The position numbers and the translations under genes were made by a program. 64,000 nucleotides of DNA from contig JANAVG010000007.1 in the NCBI GenBank assembly GCA_024213275.1, positions 124,001-188,000 of the forward strand. Direction: 5' to 3'. Position 1 is the first letter of the stretch. The number at the start of each line of letters is the position of its first letter. Below the pieces are notes generated by a model. It worked only from the letters and a program-made list of their open reading frames with translations. It ran no database searches and was not told the origin of the DNA. This stretch comes from Rossellomorea sp. BNER. GTDB lineage: Bacteria > Bacillota > Bacilli > Bacillales > Bacillaceae_B. Positions 44,706-52,937 of the stretch are shown here, piece by piece.

Positions 44706-45595
44706 CTATATATTCCAATCAATAAGTAGCCCACAATGTGCCAACCCTCCACCAAATCCATATAAAAGAATTTTATCCCCTGATTGAATCTTTCCTTCGA
44801 GAATTCCTTTATCTAATGCCAGTGGGATTGTTGCAGATGATGTATTTCCGTAATGGCATGATCTCTCAAAATGGCCGGGAAGTATATAAGTGGGCTGTCA
44901 AAACAGTACCTAAAGGAATGCAAAGAGTGGTGGATCATAGTAAGATGAAATTAGATGATGTCGATTGGTTTGTTCCCCACAGTGCAAATCTAAGAATGAT
45001 CGAGTCAATATGTGAGAAAAGTGGTTTCTCGATTGACAAAACATTATATAGTTTAGATGATTCCTGCGTGGAATGAAATAAAGCTTGGATGCTCTTCATT
45101 ATATTCTACTAATGCAACACCTGCACCATCTCCAAATAGTATACAAGTGGTCCGATCACTATAGTCCGTGATTTTTGATAATGTTTCCCCACCTATGACA
45201 AGGACCTTTCTGTTTAGACCCGAAGTAATCAGTCCATTAGCAATATGTAAACCATAAGTAAAACCTGCACATGCAGCGTTTAAATCAATAGCTCCTGTAT
45301 TTTGAATTCCTAATATCGCTTGAACAGTGGAAGCTACACTTGGGGTATGGAAGTCTGGTGTCAACGTACAAACAATAATCATATCAACGTCATCTATTGA
45401 TTTTTTTGATCTTTCTTTTAAATTGTTAACTGCTTTGACACATAAGTCACTTGTGATCCGCCTTTCTTTAATGCCTGTCCTTTTGACGATCCATTCATCA
45501 CTTGTTTCCACCAACTCTTCTAACTCCTGATTCGTTAAAATCTTTTCCGGTACATAAGAACCAACTGCTGTAATCCGTGCTTTTGAGTGAATCAT
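44706..45595 (-). pseudogene. 3-oxoacyl-ACP synthase III (FabH-like), disrupted by an internal inversion
   Basis: The N-terminal part (45595 to about 45058, minus) is normal FabH: MIHSKARITAVGSYVPEKILTN..., catalytic Cys in DLNAACAGFTYG, ends ...SFISFHAGI then a stop. The next part of the protein, [62 protein letters not shown] (with the catalytic-type PHSAN), is encoded on the plus strand at about 44857-45057. The C-terminal part [47 protein letters not shown] is back on the minus strand at 44706-44855. About 25-30 codons between FHAGI and the inverted block are missing. The gene cannot work. AAGGGG and the ATG remain. Confidence 0.85.
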
Positions 45596-45806
45596 TTCTC
45601 AACCCCTTTTTTTATTTTTATGAATTATGATCTGATATTATGACTTGGTACTAATTATTGATAATAATATCCTACCACTTTTTACTTTTCAAGACTTTCT
45701 TATGAATAGTCGTCACATCCCTTTCCTTCTGTACAATTCATATACTATGTTTAATTTCCCATTTTTCAACACATGCTAATAAAAATTTCAAAAGGAGGAT
45801 TTCTTA

Positions 45807-46121
45807 ATGAAAAAAATCAAAACAAAATTATATGTTCTATCTGTGCTCTCTGTATTAGCCATTACAGCAATACTTTTTGAGGATAAACTATTGAATACAG
45901 ATCAAAGTGCTGTTCATATAAGCTATGAATTAGCAAATGCCCAATGTGAAGATTGCTTACATCCATTAAACACAGCTATGCAAAATATTATTGGTGTTGA
46001 AAAGTATGTTTTTAATGAAAAAACCAATACATTGAAGATTAAATATGACCCATCAGTGACACAGGATAAATGGATTAAAAAGGCATTGAGTGCAAATGGG
46101 TATAGGATTGAAGAACGTTAG
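45807..46121 (+). CDS. membrane-anchored heavy-metal-associated (HMA-like) domain protein
   Basis: 104 residues: an N-terminal signal anchor (KTKLYVLSVLSVLAITAILF), then an extracytoplasmic domain with the ferredoxin-like HMA pattern, in which AQCEDCLHPLNTAMQNIIGVEKYVFNEKTNTLKIKYDPSVTQDKWIKKALSANGY matches the betaalphabeta order and CxxC (Cys-Glu-Asp-Cys) stands for the metal pair. It may bind copper or another soft metal outside the membrane. AAAGGAGG precedes the ATG. It has no neighbouring copper ATPase; the flanks are fabH and fabF remnants. Confidence 0.7.
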   Translation: MKKIKTKLYVLSVLSVLAITAILFEDKLLNTDQSAVHISYELANAQCEDCLHPLNTAMQNIIGVEKYVFNEKTNTLKIKYDPSVTQDKWIKKALSANGYRIEER

Positions 46122-46180
46122 AATGGAGGTTGAGGATTGTTCCTCTGCTATTTAACATTTGGGAAATGGTCAGAAATCTA

Positions 46181-46308
46181 AAAGGGGCTTTCCAAAAAGG
46201 GGTCCGGAACCACTATGAATGTAAATATATAAAAAAGAGGTCTGAAGGGTTTCTCCTATATATTGAAGTTATGGTTCCTGACACCTAGGTTTTTGGACAG
46301 CCCCTTTA
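46181..46308. repeat. palindromic intergenic repeat, family 1, copy 3
   Basis: AAAGGGGCTTTCCAAAAAGG / TTTTTGGACAGCCCCTTT ends and inner GGTCCGGAACCACTATGAAT...GTTATGGTTCCTGACACC. It lies directly downstream of the HMA-like gene and may terminate it. Confidence 0.8.
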
Positions 46309-46482
46309 TTGAGTAGTTAATGTTTCTCTTGATTCCTCACAATTTCTACTAAATTAACGTTTTAAGAGGTTCGGTTGAGGCGGTTTCAACATTATCTTTT
46401 ATCAATCATACACTGATTTTCTTAAAATGAAACAAAGATTTTTAGGCTCCCGGTTAGCTTAATGATAGCCATTCTTTTGGTT

Positions 46483-47178
46483 CTATACGTCCTTTTTCAA
46501 AACGATAGCTGGATTATGACCATCAAAACCAATTGAATTGGACCACCCTATATTTAGCTTTGCATGACCACTAACATTCGGTACATAGTCTAAATCACAA
46601 TGTGGATCAGGCTGTTCCAAGTTGATTGTTGGGGGGATGATCCCCTCTTGTATACTTTTTAATGCAATGGCTTCAACTCCCCCAACTGCACCTAACATAT
46701 GGCCAAATATAGACTTATTAGCTGCTATTGAAACCTGATAAGCATGTGGTCCGAACAGATTTTTAAAAGCCAGTGTTTCAGATAAGTATCCTACTTCTGT
46801 ACTTGTTGCATGTGCGATAATAATATCGATGTCTTCTTTAGAAACTCCTGCATTTTTTTAAAGCCATTTTCATTGCAAGGTATGCTCCTTTCCCTTCCGG
46901 ATGTGAGGAAACCATGTGTGAGCATCTGAACTTGCACCGTACCCAATAACTTCTGCATAGATTTTTGCCTTTCTACATAATGCGTGAGATATAGGTTCCA
47001 TAATTAAAATCCCTGCTCTTTCTGACATAACAAACCCATCACAGCTTGAATCAAATGGACGACTAGCGGCGGTTGGAGCATCATTTCTTATTGATAGAGC
47101 TGTAGCATTCCCAAAACTGGCTAAACACAACTCTGTTATCGCAGCTTCTGTTCCCCCTGCAAAAACGGCAGCAATTTA
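46483..47178 (-). pseudogene. 3-oxoacyl-ACP synthase II (FabF-like), 5'-truncated and frameshifted
   Basis: The minus strand reads IAAVFAGGTEAAITELCLASFGNATALS...RPFDSSCDGFVMSERAGILIMEP...GYGASSDAHT, then changes frame (WFPHIRKGKEHTLQ) at about 46910; the correct reading MVSSHPEGKGAYLAMKMALKKC continues in another frame, loses frame again, and ends with VSIAANKSIFGHMLGAVGGVEAIALKSIQEGIIPPTINLEQPDPHCDLDYVPNVSGHAKLNIGWSNSIGFDGHNPAIVLKKDV. Catalytic histidines (HATST, GHMLGA) are present, but the N-terminal third with the active-site Cys is absent. It looks like the partner of the fabH-like remnant, a decayed second fatty-acid or natural-product synthase locus. Confidence 0.8.
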
Positions 47179-47252
47179 AATGGCCAAAAATTTGGGCAAG
47201 ATTCAGAAATAGCTAGCGTGCATATGCAACCTGTATTTAATTTAATAAGATA

Positions 47253-47411
47253 TTAAGGAGGTACTATCATTTTATGAAACCACGATTTACAGCTGACTGA
47301 CCTTAACATTACATATTGTTCTTTATCCTGAATGGCTAAATATTGTTGCACTTCATCCTCACTTAATACATAAAAAAGCTCTATTCTTTGTTCCTTTTTG
47401 TTGGGCATCAT
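47253..47411 (-). CDS. possible small protein, 52 aa
   Basis: ATG-ATG start at 47411 encodes MMPNKKEQRIELFYVLSEDEVQQYLAIQDKEQYVMLRSVS... to a TAA at 47253. The first 40 residues look like folded-protein sequence, but the ribosome site is poor and the last residues (WFHKMIVPP) are odd, so a truncated remnant of the decayed locus is more likely. No family recognised. Confidence 0.3.
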   Translation of the reverse strand: MMPNKKEQRIELFYVLSEDEVQQYLAIQDKEQYVMLRSVSCKSWFHKMIVPP

Positions 47412-47491
47412 CTAAATGAACAAGCTTTTCTCTATGTAAAACAGATAATATATACTAAACTAGATAATGAAATCGAAAGGACGTGATCAAA

Positions 47492-48238
47492 ATGACTAAC
47501 GATATTAAATTAATTGCACTGGATATGGATGGGACTCTTGTGAATCATGATGGTGAGGTTTCGGCTGAGAATGAAAAGGCTATTCAATCAGCCAAAGAAA
47601 ATGGGATTCATGTCGTCCTTAGCACTGGACGGTCCCTTTTAACTTGTAGGGATATTTCAGATTCATTAGGACGCTCCTCTTATATTGTTACGGTAAATGG
47701 CGGGGAAATTTATGATCATGATTATAATCTAGTTGATTCCACCTTACTGGAACGAGAATTAGTGAAGCAGCTTTGGACATTGAAAGAAGAACATAATGTT
47801 CATTTTTGGTCGTCTACTACTCAAGGACTGTTCAACTCAAAGAAACCATTTGATGGAGAAATTGATCAATATGAGTGGTTGAAATTCGGATTTGATATCC
47901 AGGATGATGAGGTTCGTCAAGTCGTTTTAGACGAGCTAAGAAGTAATGAAGCTTTTGAAATTACGAACTCCAACCCAACAAATATTGAAATCAACCCAGC
48001 AGGTGTCAATAAGGCAGCAGCATTGCTCAAGGTCTGCAATTGGTTAGATTTATCAATGAAGCAAGTGATGGCAGTAGGTGACAGTATGAATGATCTTGCA
48101 ATGATTCGTGAGGCGGGAATCGGAGTCGCAATGGGCAACGCACAGGAAATCATTAAAAAAGAAGCTGATTGGGTAACGGGATTTAATACTGATCATGGAG
48201 TCGCTCAAGCCATTGAGCGTGTGCTTTCGTTTAAATAG
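47492..48238 (+). CDS. HAD-IIB (Cof-type) phosphatase
   Basis: 248 residues from the ATG at 47492 with AAAGGA upstream (the frame opens with GTG at 47483, too close). HAD motifs: motif I LIALDMDGTLVNHDG, motif II VVLSTGR, motif III Lys in NPAGVNKAAAL, and motif IV VGDSMNDLAM. The IIB cap between I and III marks the Cof family, which hydrolyses sugar phosphates, pyridoxal or flavin phosphates in the cytoplasm. Monocistronic, with a hairpin terminator 27 nt after the stop. Intact, in contrast to the decayed genes on its left. Confidence 0.92.
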   Translation: MTNDIKLIALDMDGTLVNHDGEVSAENEKAIQSAKENGIHVVLSTGRSLLTCRDISDSLGRSSYIVTVNGGEIYDHDYNLVDSTLLERELVKQLWTLKEEHNVHFWSSTTQGLFNSKKPFDGEIDQYEWLKFGFDIQDDEVRQVVLDELRSNEAFEITNSNPTNIEINPAGVNKAAALLKVCNWLDLSMKQVMAVGDSMNDLAMIREAGIGVAMGNAQEIIKKEADWVTGFNTDHGVAQAIERVLSFK

Positions 48239-48265
48239 TATTGATGAACCTAATATAATTCGAGA

Positions 48266-48289
48266 AGGACTTCCAATATTGGAGGTCCT
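48266..48289 (+). terminator. Rho-independent terminator of the HAD gene
   Basis: Perfect stem AGGACTTCCAA / TTGGAGGTCCT separated by TA, followed by ATTCTATTT. T run is moderate. Confidence 0.65.
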
Positions 48290-48329
48290 ATTCTATTTAA
48301 GAAACGATTATTTTAAAGAATTGCGAAGG

Positions 48330-48743
48330 TTAAGGTATTGGGGTTTTATCAAAAATGACCTCAGTTTGATCCTCCCATAGATTGTAATGGGCTGAAATCC
48401 ACAATTCACCATCAAATCCTTCTTTCCTCCAATGAGAATAAAACCCACTCCCATCATTTTCTGGATCTTGATCATTAAGTGCCGTGTCAATATATTCGAG
48501 TTTCCACCCAAACTTAGGAAGTTCTTTCTTGTAAAAGTCATATATTCCCATCCACTTATCACCACTGATAATATACTGGTGGCCGGTTGGTTCTAACCCC
48601 TCAAATAAAGGAATGTCCTTGTGTTGCTCGGGAATAATAGACATCCCCTTATATGTGTCATCTGTAATCTTTTGATAGGAAAACAAACTAATTCCAATGC
48701 AAACAATAATAAATCCGTAAAATAGCTTATATATTTTTCTCAT
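48330..48743 (-). CDS. membrane-anchored protein of unknown function, 137 aa
   Basis: An N-terminal anchor (IYKLFYGFIIVCIGISLFSY) is followed by an extracellular domain of mixed composition with several aromatics (FKKELPKFGWKLEYIDTALNDQ..., FYSHWRKEGFDGELWISAHYNLWEDQTEVIFDK). GGGGAGGGGG before the ATG is a very strong ribosome site. There is no lipobox cysteine. The family is not recognised. It is convergent with the HAD gene and reads toward it. The overlapping ORF on another frame of the same strand is a shadow. Confidence 0.7.
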   Translation of the reverse strand: MRKIYKLFYGFIIVCIGISLFSYQKITDDTYKGMSIIPEQHKDIPLFEGLEPTGHQYIISGDKWMGIYDFYKKELPKFGWKLEYIDTALNDQDPENDGSGFYSHWRKEGFDGELWISAHYNLWEDQTEVIFDKTPIP

Positions 48744-48880
48744 TTGCCCCCTCCCCTTTATCTTATGCGCACTTGAAGAATAGGAATCTAGGTTTTTCCG
48801 AACTAAACATATATTTTTGTTAATCTTTCTCTATAAAGTAAAATATATGTAACTTCTAATATATAAAGGAGCCTGAGATA

Positions 48881-49318
48881 ATGACAGTTCAACTTATTGT
48901 AAAAGATGAAATTATTATTGAGGCAGCCCCTGCAAGAATCTGGGAGGTTCTTACTAAAACAAAATTCGTCTCCCAATGGGATGAACTTCCAGAGGATTAT
49001 CCTAAAGGTGCTATGACCGAGGGAAACAAGGTGGTATGAGATCTACCAAACGGAGAACAGTCCATCACCAAAATCATTAAAGCAGAGAACTCCAAAGAAT
49101 TGAAAATTGCTTTATATGTATCCAAATGGGAGATCGTACCGAAAGAAGGAGAGATAGCTTATCTGTATCAATTAGAAGATAGAGGTAGTAGTACGTTACT
49201 AAAAATCGAAATTGGAGATTTTTCACTGATTAAAGATGGACAAATGTATTATGATGCATCTGTGGAATTTGCATCTGAGGCTAAAAAGATGATTAAAGAT
49301 TTAGCAGAAAGTCTATAA
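48881..49318 (+). pseudogene. SRPBCC (START/Bet v1-like) protein with in-frame TGA
   Basis: From the ATG at 48881 (AAAGGAG upstream) the frame reads TVQLIVKDEIIIEAAPARIWEVLTKTKFVSQWDELPEDY..., stops at TGA (49037-49039) after NKVV, then continues in the same frame DLPNGEQSITKIIKAENSKELKIALYVSKWEIV... to 49318. The stop takes the place of a Trp codon (TGG to TGA) in an otherwise complete 146-codon gene of the Bet v1/SRPBCC fold (AHSA1-like). No second frameshift is visible, so inactivation appears very recent. Confidence 0.75.
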
Positions 49319-49358
49319 AATCTTTGTCATCTCCTTCACTTTGACCTACTTTCTCTAA

Positions 49359-49520
49359 AGGCTCTTTTTGTAAACTTTGTTGCTTTTGGTCAATTATAGA
49401 CATCTTAAATCATTCAATACTAGTGAACCAATTATTGCTTTAACGAAAAGATGCCCCGAAACCATAATCATACGGGTTTCTATTCTTGTTCGAAAAGCAA
49501 CCATCTATGCGAATACAGCC
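49359..49520. repeat. intergenic repeat, family 2, copy 2
   Basis: About 160 bp, the same order of blocks as 42419-42586: GGCTCTTTTTGTAAACTTTGTTGCTTTTGGTCAATTA, CATCTTAAATCATTCAATA, CGAAAAGATGCCCCGAAA, TTCTATTCTTGTTCG and GCGAATACAGCC. Identity is roughly 85 percent by eye. Confidence 0.8.
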
Positions 49521-49589
49521 TAAATAAATGACAATACATATGTCTTTTCCTTAGTCAAATTAACTAATGAAGTTTTAAGAAAAATTCAA

Positions 49590-49712
49590 AACAAGGCTGA
49601 CTCACAGTAAAAGAATCGAGAACCACAAATTCTGTGTATAGAAGTTATCCTCTAATAACCTTCTATTTAGATAAGCAATGTGGTTCTAGAAACTTATAGG
49701 GACAGCCTCGTT
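49590..49712. repeat. palindromic element related to family 1
   Basis: AAACAAGGCTGACTCACAG / GGGACAGCCTCGTTTTTTT ends and an inner pair AGAACCACA / TGTGGTTCT around a TAGAAG arm. It keeps the plan of family 1 (outer GGCTG/CAGCC, inner GAACCAC/GTGGTTC) with different spacing. It could end transcription of the exporter gene. Confidence 0.7.
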
Positions 49713-49797
49713 TTTTTATGATCATACCAGTATCTGTTGATGCATTTTTTACTTTATAACTTATAAGGGACCATTTTATAAATCTATTAAAACTTAC

Positions 49798-51507
49798 TCA
49801 CCCAAACTGAGCTTGATGCAAACGACTATAAATTCCATTAGATTCAATCAAATCATGATGATTTCCCTGTTCTGCGATTCCATCTTTCGTTACCACCATA
49901 ATTCTATCTGCATTTTTAATGGTTGCGAGTCTATGGGCAATAACAAGAGTCGTCCGTCCCTTTGTTAATTCTGAAAGAGATTTTTGGATGGCAAGTTCTG
50001 TTTCAGTGTCGAGGGCAGAGGTCGCTTCGTCTAAGATCAGTATCGGAGGATTCTTCAAAAACATACGTGCAATCGATAATCTTTGTTTTTGTCCACCAGA
50101 TAGTTTAACCCCTCTTTCACCAATAATCGTATCCAATCCATCGGGTTGACTCTCAATAAAATCATCAAGCCTAGCCTTTCGAGATGCTTCCAAGATTTCT
50201 TCCTCTGTGGCATGTAAATTTCCATAAGCAATATTTTCCCTAATGGTTCCAGAGAAAAGAAAAACATCCTGTTGCACGATTCCAATTTGGCTGCGCAAAG
50301 AATTTAAAGTCATTTCCTTAATATTTATACCATCGATCGTAATCTCTCCTTCTTGCGTTTCATAAAAACGCGGAAGAAGACTACAAAGAGTCGTTTTCCC
50401 AGCACCAGAAGGACCTACAAATGCAACGGTTTCACCTGAATGGATTGATAGATTAATGTTATTCAATACTCTTTCATGTCCCTCATATCCAAACGTAACA
50501 TCACTGTATCGAATAGCGCCATGCAAATCAATTTCAATTGCATCCTCTGAGTCTTTTATATCTGGTACAGTATCGATAACCTCCGTATAACGCTTAAAGC
50601 CAGCAATTCCTTTAGGGTAACTTTCAATAACGGCATTAATTTTTTGAATGGGTCCTATTAAAATATTCGACAATAGAATAAATGCAACAAACTGTCCATA
50701 TGTTAGTTCACCAGTAATGACGAACCATGTTCCAAATAATAGCGTGAATAGAGTGACAAGCCTCATCAGAACATAGTTAGCCATGACATTTTGTGCCATG
50801 ATTTTATAGGATTGTAATTTAGTAAGGCGATAACGATCATTATTTTCTGCGAATTTTTTCTGTTCATGCTTTTCATTAGCAAATGCCTGCACTACACGAA
50901 TACCGCCAATACTGTCTTCAACTCGTGCATTGATCTCTGCGACATCCATAAACATCCTTCTAAAAGTTACGGTCATCTTTTTATTAAAATAGATGGCTAA
51001 TACGATTAAAAGTGGAATCACGATAAACGACAAAATGGCAAGCTTCCAGTTGATTGTGATCATCAGAATAAATGATCCAACCAAGGTCATGATTGCAACA
51101 AAAACATCCTCTGGTCCATGATGAGCTACCTCACCAATCTCTTCCAAATCTTTCGTCAACCTTGAAATCGAATGGCCCGTTTTATGATTGTCATAATATC
51201 CGAATGATAGCTTTTGCATGTGCTGGAATAGCTTCTGCCGCATGTCTGTTTCTATATTAATTCCGAGCTTATGACCCCAATACGTTACTATGTAATGCAT
51301 TCCTGTATTTATAAGATAGATGATTAACAACCCCAAACAAGCAAGGAAAATAATCCACCAATCTCCCTTAGGAAGTAGGCGGTCAATGACTTGATTAACA
51401 GCGAGCGGGAAGGCTAATTCTAGTAAACCTACTATGATTGCACATGAAAAATCAAGATAGAATAGCCATTTATATGGTTTGTAATATGAGAAAAAACGTG
51501 GTAACAC
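49798..51507 (-). CDS. ABC exporter, fused permease-ATPase (half transporter)
   Basis: 569 residues: six helices (1-300, starting RFFSYYKPYKWLFYLDFSCAIIVGLLELAFPLAV) and a nucleotide-binding domain with Walker A VGPSGAGKTTLCS, Q-loop IGIVQQDVF, signature KLSGGQKQRLSIARM, Walker B ILILDEATSALDTE and switch His in IAHRLATI. It functions as a homodimer, or with a partner, for drug or lipid export; MsbA/LmrA/YknU-like. The start is GTG with AAGGGGG upstream. Upstream at 51559-51590 lie Fur- or PerR-like inverted motifs. No second half-transporter gene is adjacent, which favours a homodimer. Confidence 0.92.
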   Translation of the reverse strand: MLPRFFSYYKPYKWLFYLDFSCAIIVGLLELAFPLAVNQVIDRLLPKGDWWIIFLACLGLLIIYLINTGMHYIVTYWGHKLGINIETDMRQKLFQHMQKLSFGYYDNHKTGHSISRLTKDLEEIGEVAHHGPEDVFVAIMTLVGSFILMITINWKLAILSFIVIPLLIVLAIYFNKKMTVTFRRMFMDVAEINARVEDSIGGIRVVQAFANEKHEQKKFAENNDRYRLTKLQSYKIMAQNVMANYVLMRLVTLFTLLFGTWFVITGELTYGQFVAFILLSNILIGPIQKINAVIESYPKGIAGFKRYTEVIDTVPDIKDSEDAIEIDLHGAIRYSDVTFGYEGHERVLNNINLSIHSGETVAFVGPSGAGKTTLCSLLPRFYETQEGEITIDGINIKEMTLNSLRSQIGIVQQDVFLFSGTIRENIAYGNLHATEEEILEASRKARLDDFIESQPDGLDTIIGERGVKLSGGQKQRLSIARMFLKNPPILILDEATSALDTETELAIQKSLSELTKGRTTLVIAHRLATIKNADRIMVVTKDGIAEQGNHHDLIESNGIYSRLHQAQFG

Positions 51508-51558
51508 TTATTTAAACCCCCTTCTATTGTAAGACCTTGTAATCTTTTACTATTATAT

Positions 51559-51590
51559 TGAAAATGAAATTCATTATTGATTATAATCAA
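51559..51590. promoter_or_regulatory. candidate Fur/PerR-type palindromes upstream of the ABC exporter
   Basis: TGAAAATGAAATTCA and TTGATTATAATCAA (a perfect 14-bp palindrome) overlap in the 80 bp upstream of the exporter, next to a TATAAT-like hexamer. Each matches the 7-1-7 Fur consensus at about 10 of 14 positions, too few to be decisive. Confidence 0.35.
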
Positions 51591-51694
51591 GTACGCTTGC
51601 TATTACAATTATAAGATTTTCTTCCGGTATGTTCCTTTAATTCAATGATTCATATAAACTTTTAAGCTTACTGTAAAATTCAATATGATTGCAT

Positions 51695-51745
51695 AGAAAA
51701 ATAGTCATATAAAAGTTCCGGCCCACACTTTATATGACTACTTAC
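51695..51745 (-). terminator. Rho-independent terminator of the TPR gene
   Basis: AGTCATATAAA / TTTATATGACT inverted repeat around a GC-rich loop (AGTGTGGGCCGGAACT), with ATTTTTC on the minus-strand 3' side. It is about 80 nt past the TPR stop. Confidence 0.65.
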
Positions 51746-51821
51746 TTGATGATAATAGCATCTTAATTTATTAATTCTTTTTTGTGTTAGGTTTTATTCC
51801 AAATTAATAATTGATAAAAGT

Positions 51822-52307
51822 CTACTTCCATTTTTTATTTAATTTGTCTGAATAAAAATTTATCGCTTTTTGATAGCTTTTTATATTTATATCATCAGAT
51901 GTCTCAGCTAGACATTTAAGGAGGATTTCCATCGCTTTGTCGGGTTCGTTCAGATTGTATAATGTCATGGAGTAAAACACCTTCATTGCCTGATTATCTG
52001 GAAACAATCCTATCCCTTTTAAAAATGTTCTATTCGATTTTTCATACTCTCCTAGTGTTCTATAGGTACTACCCAATCCTATAAAAGCTCCTTCCAAATC
52101 ATTTCCTCGGAGACCATGAGATATTGCTTTCTCATAATATGGTATAGCTTGAGTTTCATTTCCCATTACATCAAAGCTCCAGGCACAGTGATAGTTTATT
52201 AACGGATTTTCCGGATAAATATTTACTAAGTTTACAAGTAATTCATTCGATTCTTTGTATTTTCCTTCGTTTCTTAAAATAATCGCATTTTCTAGTTTTT
52301 GCTTCAT
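51822..52307 (-). CDS. tetratricopeptide-repeat (TPR) protein
   Basis: 161 residues comprising roughly four TPR helices pairs: MKQKLENAIILRNEGKYKESNELLVNLVNIYPENPLINYHCAWSFDVMGNETQAIPYYEKAISHG, then GAFIGLGSTYRTLGEYEKSNRTFLKGIGLFPDNQAMKVFYSMTLYNLNEPDKAMEILLKCL. The canonical W/L-G-Y-A-F-A-P positions are recognisable. It is a protein-interaction module, cytoplasmic, of unknown partner; similar short TPR proteins (YrrB-like and Rap-derived) abound in bacilli. GAGGTGA precedes the ATG. Upstream lies the 21-bp repeat array. Confidence 0.85.
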   Translation of the reverse strand: MKQKLENAIILRNEGKYKESNELLVNLVNIYPENPLINYHCAWSFDVMGNETQAIPYYEKAISHGLRGNDLEGAFIGLGSTYRTLGEYEKSNRTFLKGIGLFPDNQAMKVFYSMTLYNLNEPDKAMEILLKCLAETSDDINIKSYQKAINFYSDKLNKKWK

Positions 52308-52368
52308 TTGTGATCACCTCTATTTGCTGGTTATGAGTAGAATTTCAGATTTATTGGGTTCAGCGAAA

Positions 52369-52623
52369 TTTATGCTCCGTTTCCACTTCTTTATGAGCAA
52401 GTCTCTTTCCTTTATGCGATGCATCCACCCGCTTAAGAGTCTAATTCCTAATTTATATGCCTTACAAAACTTTATGCTCCGATTTCACTGTTTTATTAGC
52501 AAACTTTTTCTTTTATGCGTTGATTCCAGCGCTTTATGAGCCTAGTTTCTGAGGTATGAGCCTTGCCAACCATATGCCTTAGATTCCACTAATTTATAAG
52601 CCGATACCTTACCTTTATGCGAC
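52369..52623. repeat. array of thirteen degenerate 20-21 bp units (core TTTATGMGNC)
   Basis: Cores begin at 52369, 52390, 52411, 52432, 52452, 52471, 52492, 52512, 52533, 52553, 52571, 52593 and 52614. Examples are TTTATGCTCC, TTTATGAGC, TTTATGCGA and TTTATAAGCC; alternate units are preceded by TTCCACT-like bases. Mean spacing of about 20.4 bp is close to two turns of B-DNA. No open frame survives. It lies in a 630-bp gap between the TPR gene and the fused polyamine gene. Confidence 0.7.
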
Positions 52624-52857
52624 GTGTTCACAATCTCATCAATTTTTTATGTGCTGCTGGAAACAAAGAGTAAAAAATAGATCAATTGTTCTTCTTACTT
52701 TATATTAAACTTTAGGAAGTAACATTCATACTTTTGTCACTTTTTATCATATTTGCTGTCTTGCCAGGGAAATAAATTCTTCAAATAATATGTATTCAGT
52801 ATTAATTCTTTTATCATTATTCTATCTTCTATTCAAGGAATACATAAAATGATTCAC

Positions 52858-52881
52858 AAAAAAGACTGCCTAAGCAGCCAT
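52858..52881 (-). terminator. Rho-independent terminator of the polyamine fusion gene
   Basis: On the minus strand, GGCTGC-TTA-GGCAGTC followed by TTTTTTGTG. It lies about 60 nt past the stop. Confidence 0.7.
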
Positions 52882-52937
52882 GTAAATTTTCTGATTATAA
52901 TCAAACAAAATCGATTTTCACCCAAAACTTTCCATTA

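Noticed and set aside
44738..45076. 112-codon plus-strand ORF called as a separate gene
   Set aside because: Its middle is FabH coding in inverted orientation, and its ends are antisense to the flanking FabH parts. It is described under the fabH pseudogene.
45655..45675. GATAATAATATC as a Fur box
   Set aside because: Only about 10 of 14 positions match in any alignment and no iron-related gene is adjacent.
52369..52623. 21-bp array as a CRISPR
   Set aside because: Units of about 10 conserved bases with 10-base variable parts are far too short, no cas genes are near, and the variable parts are themselves related.
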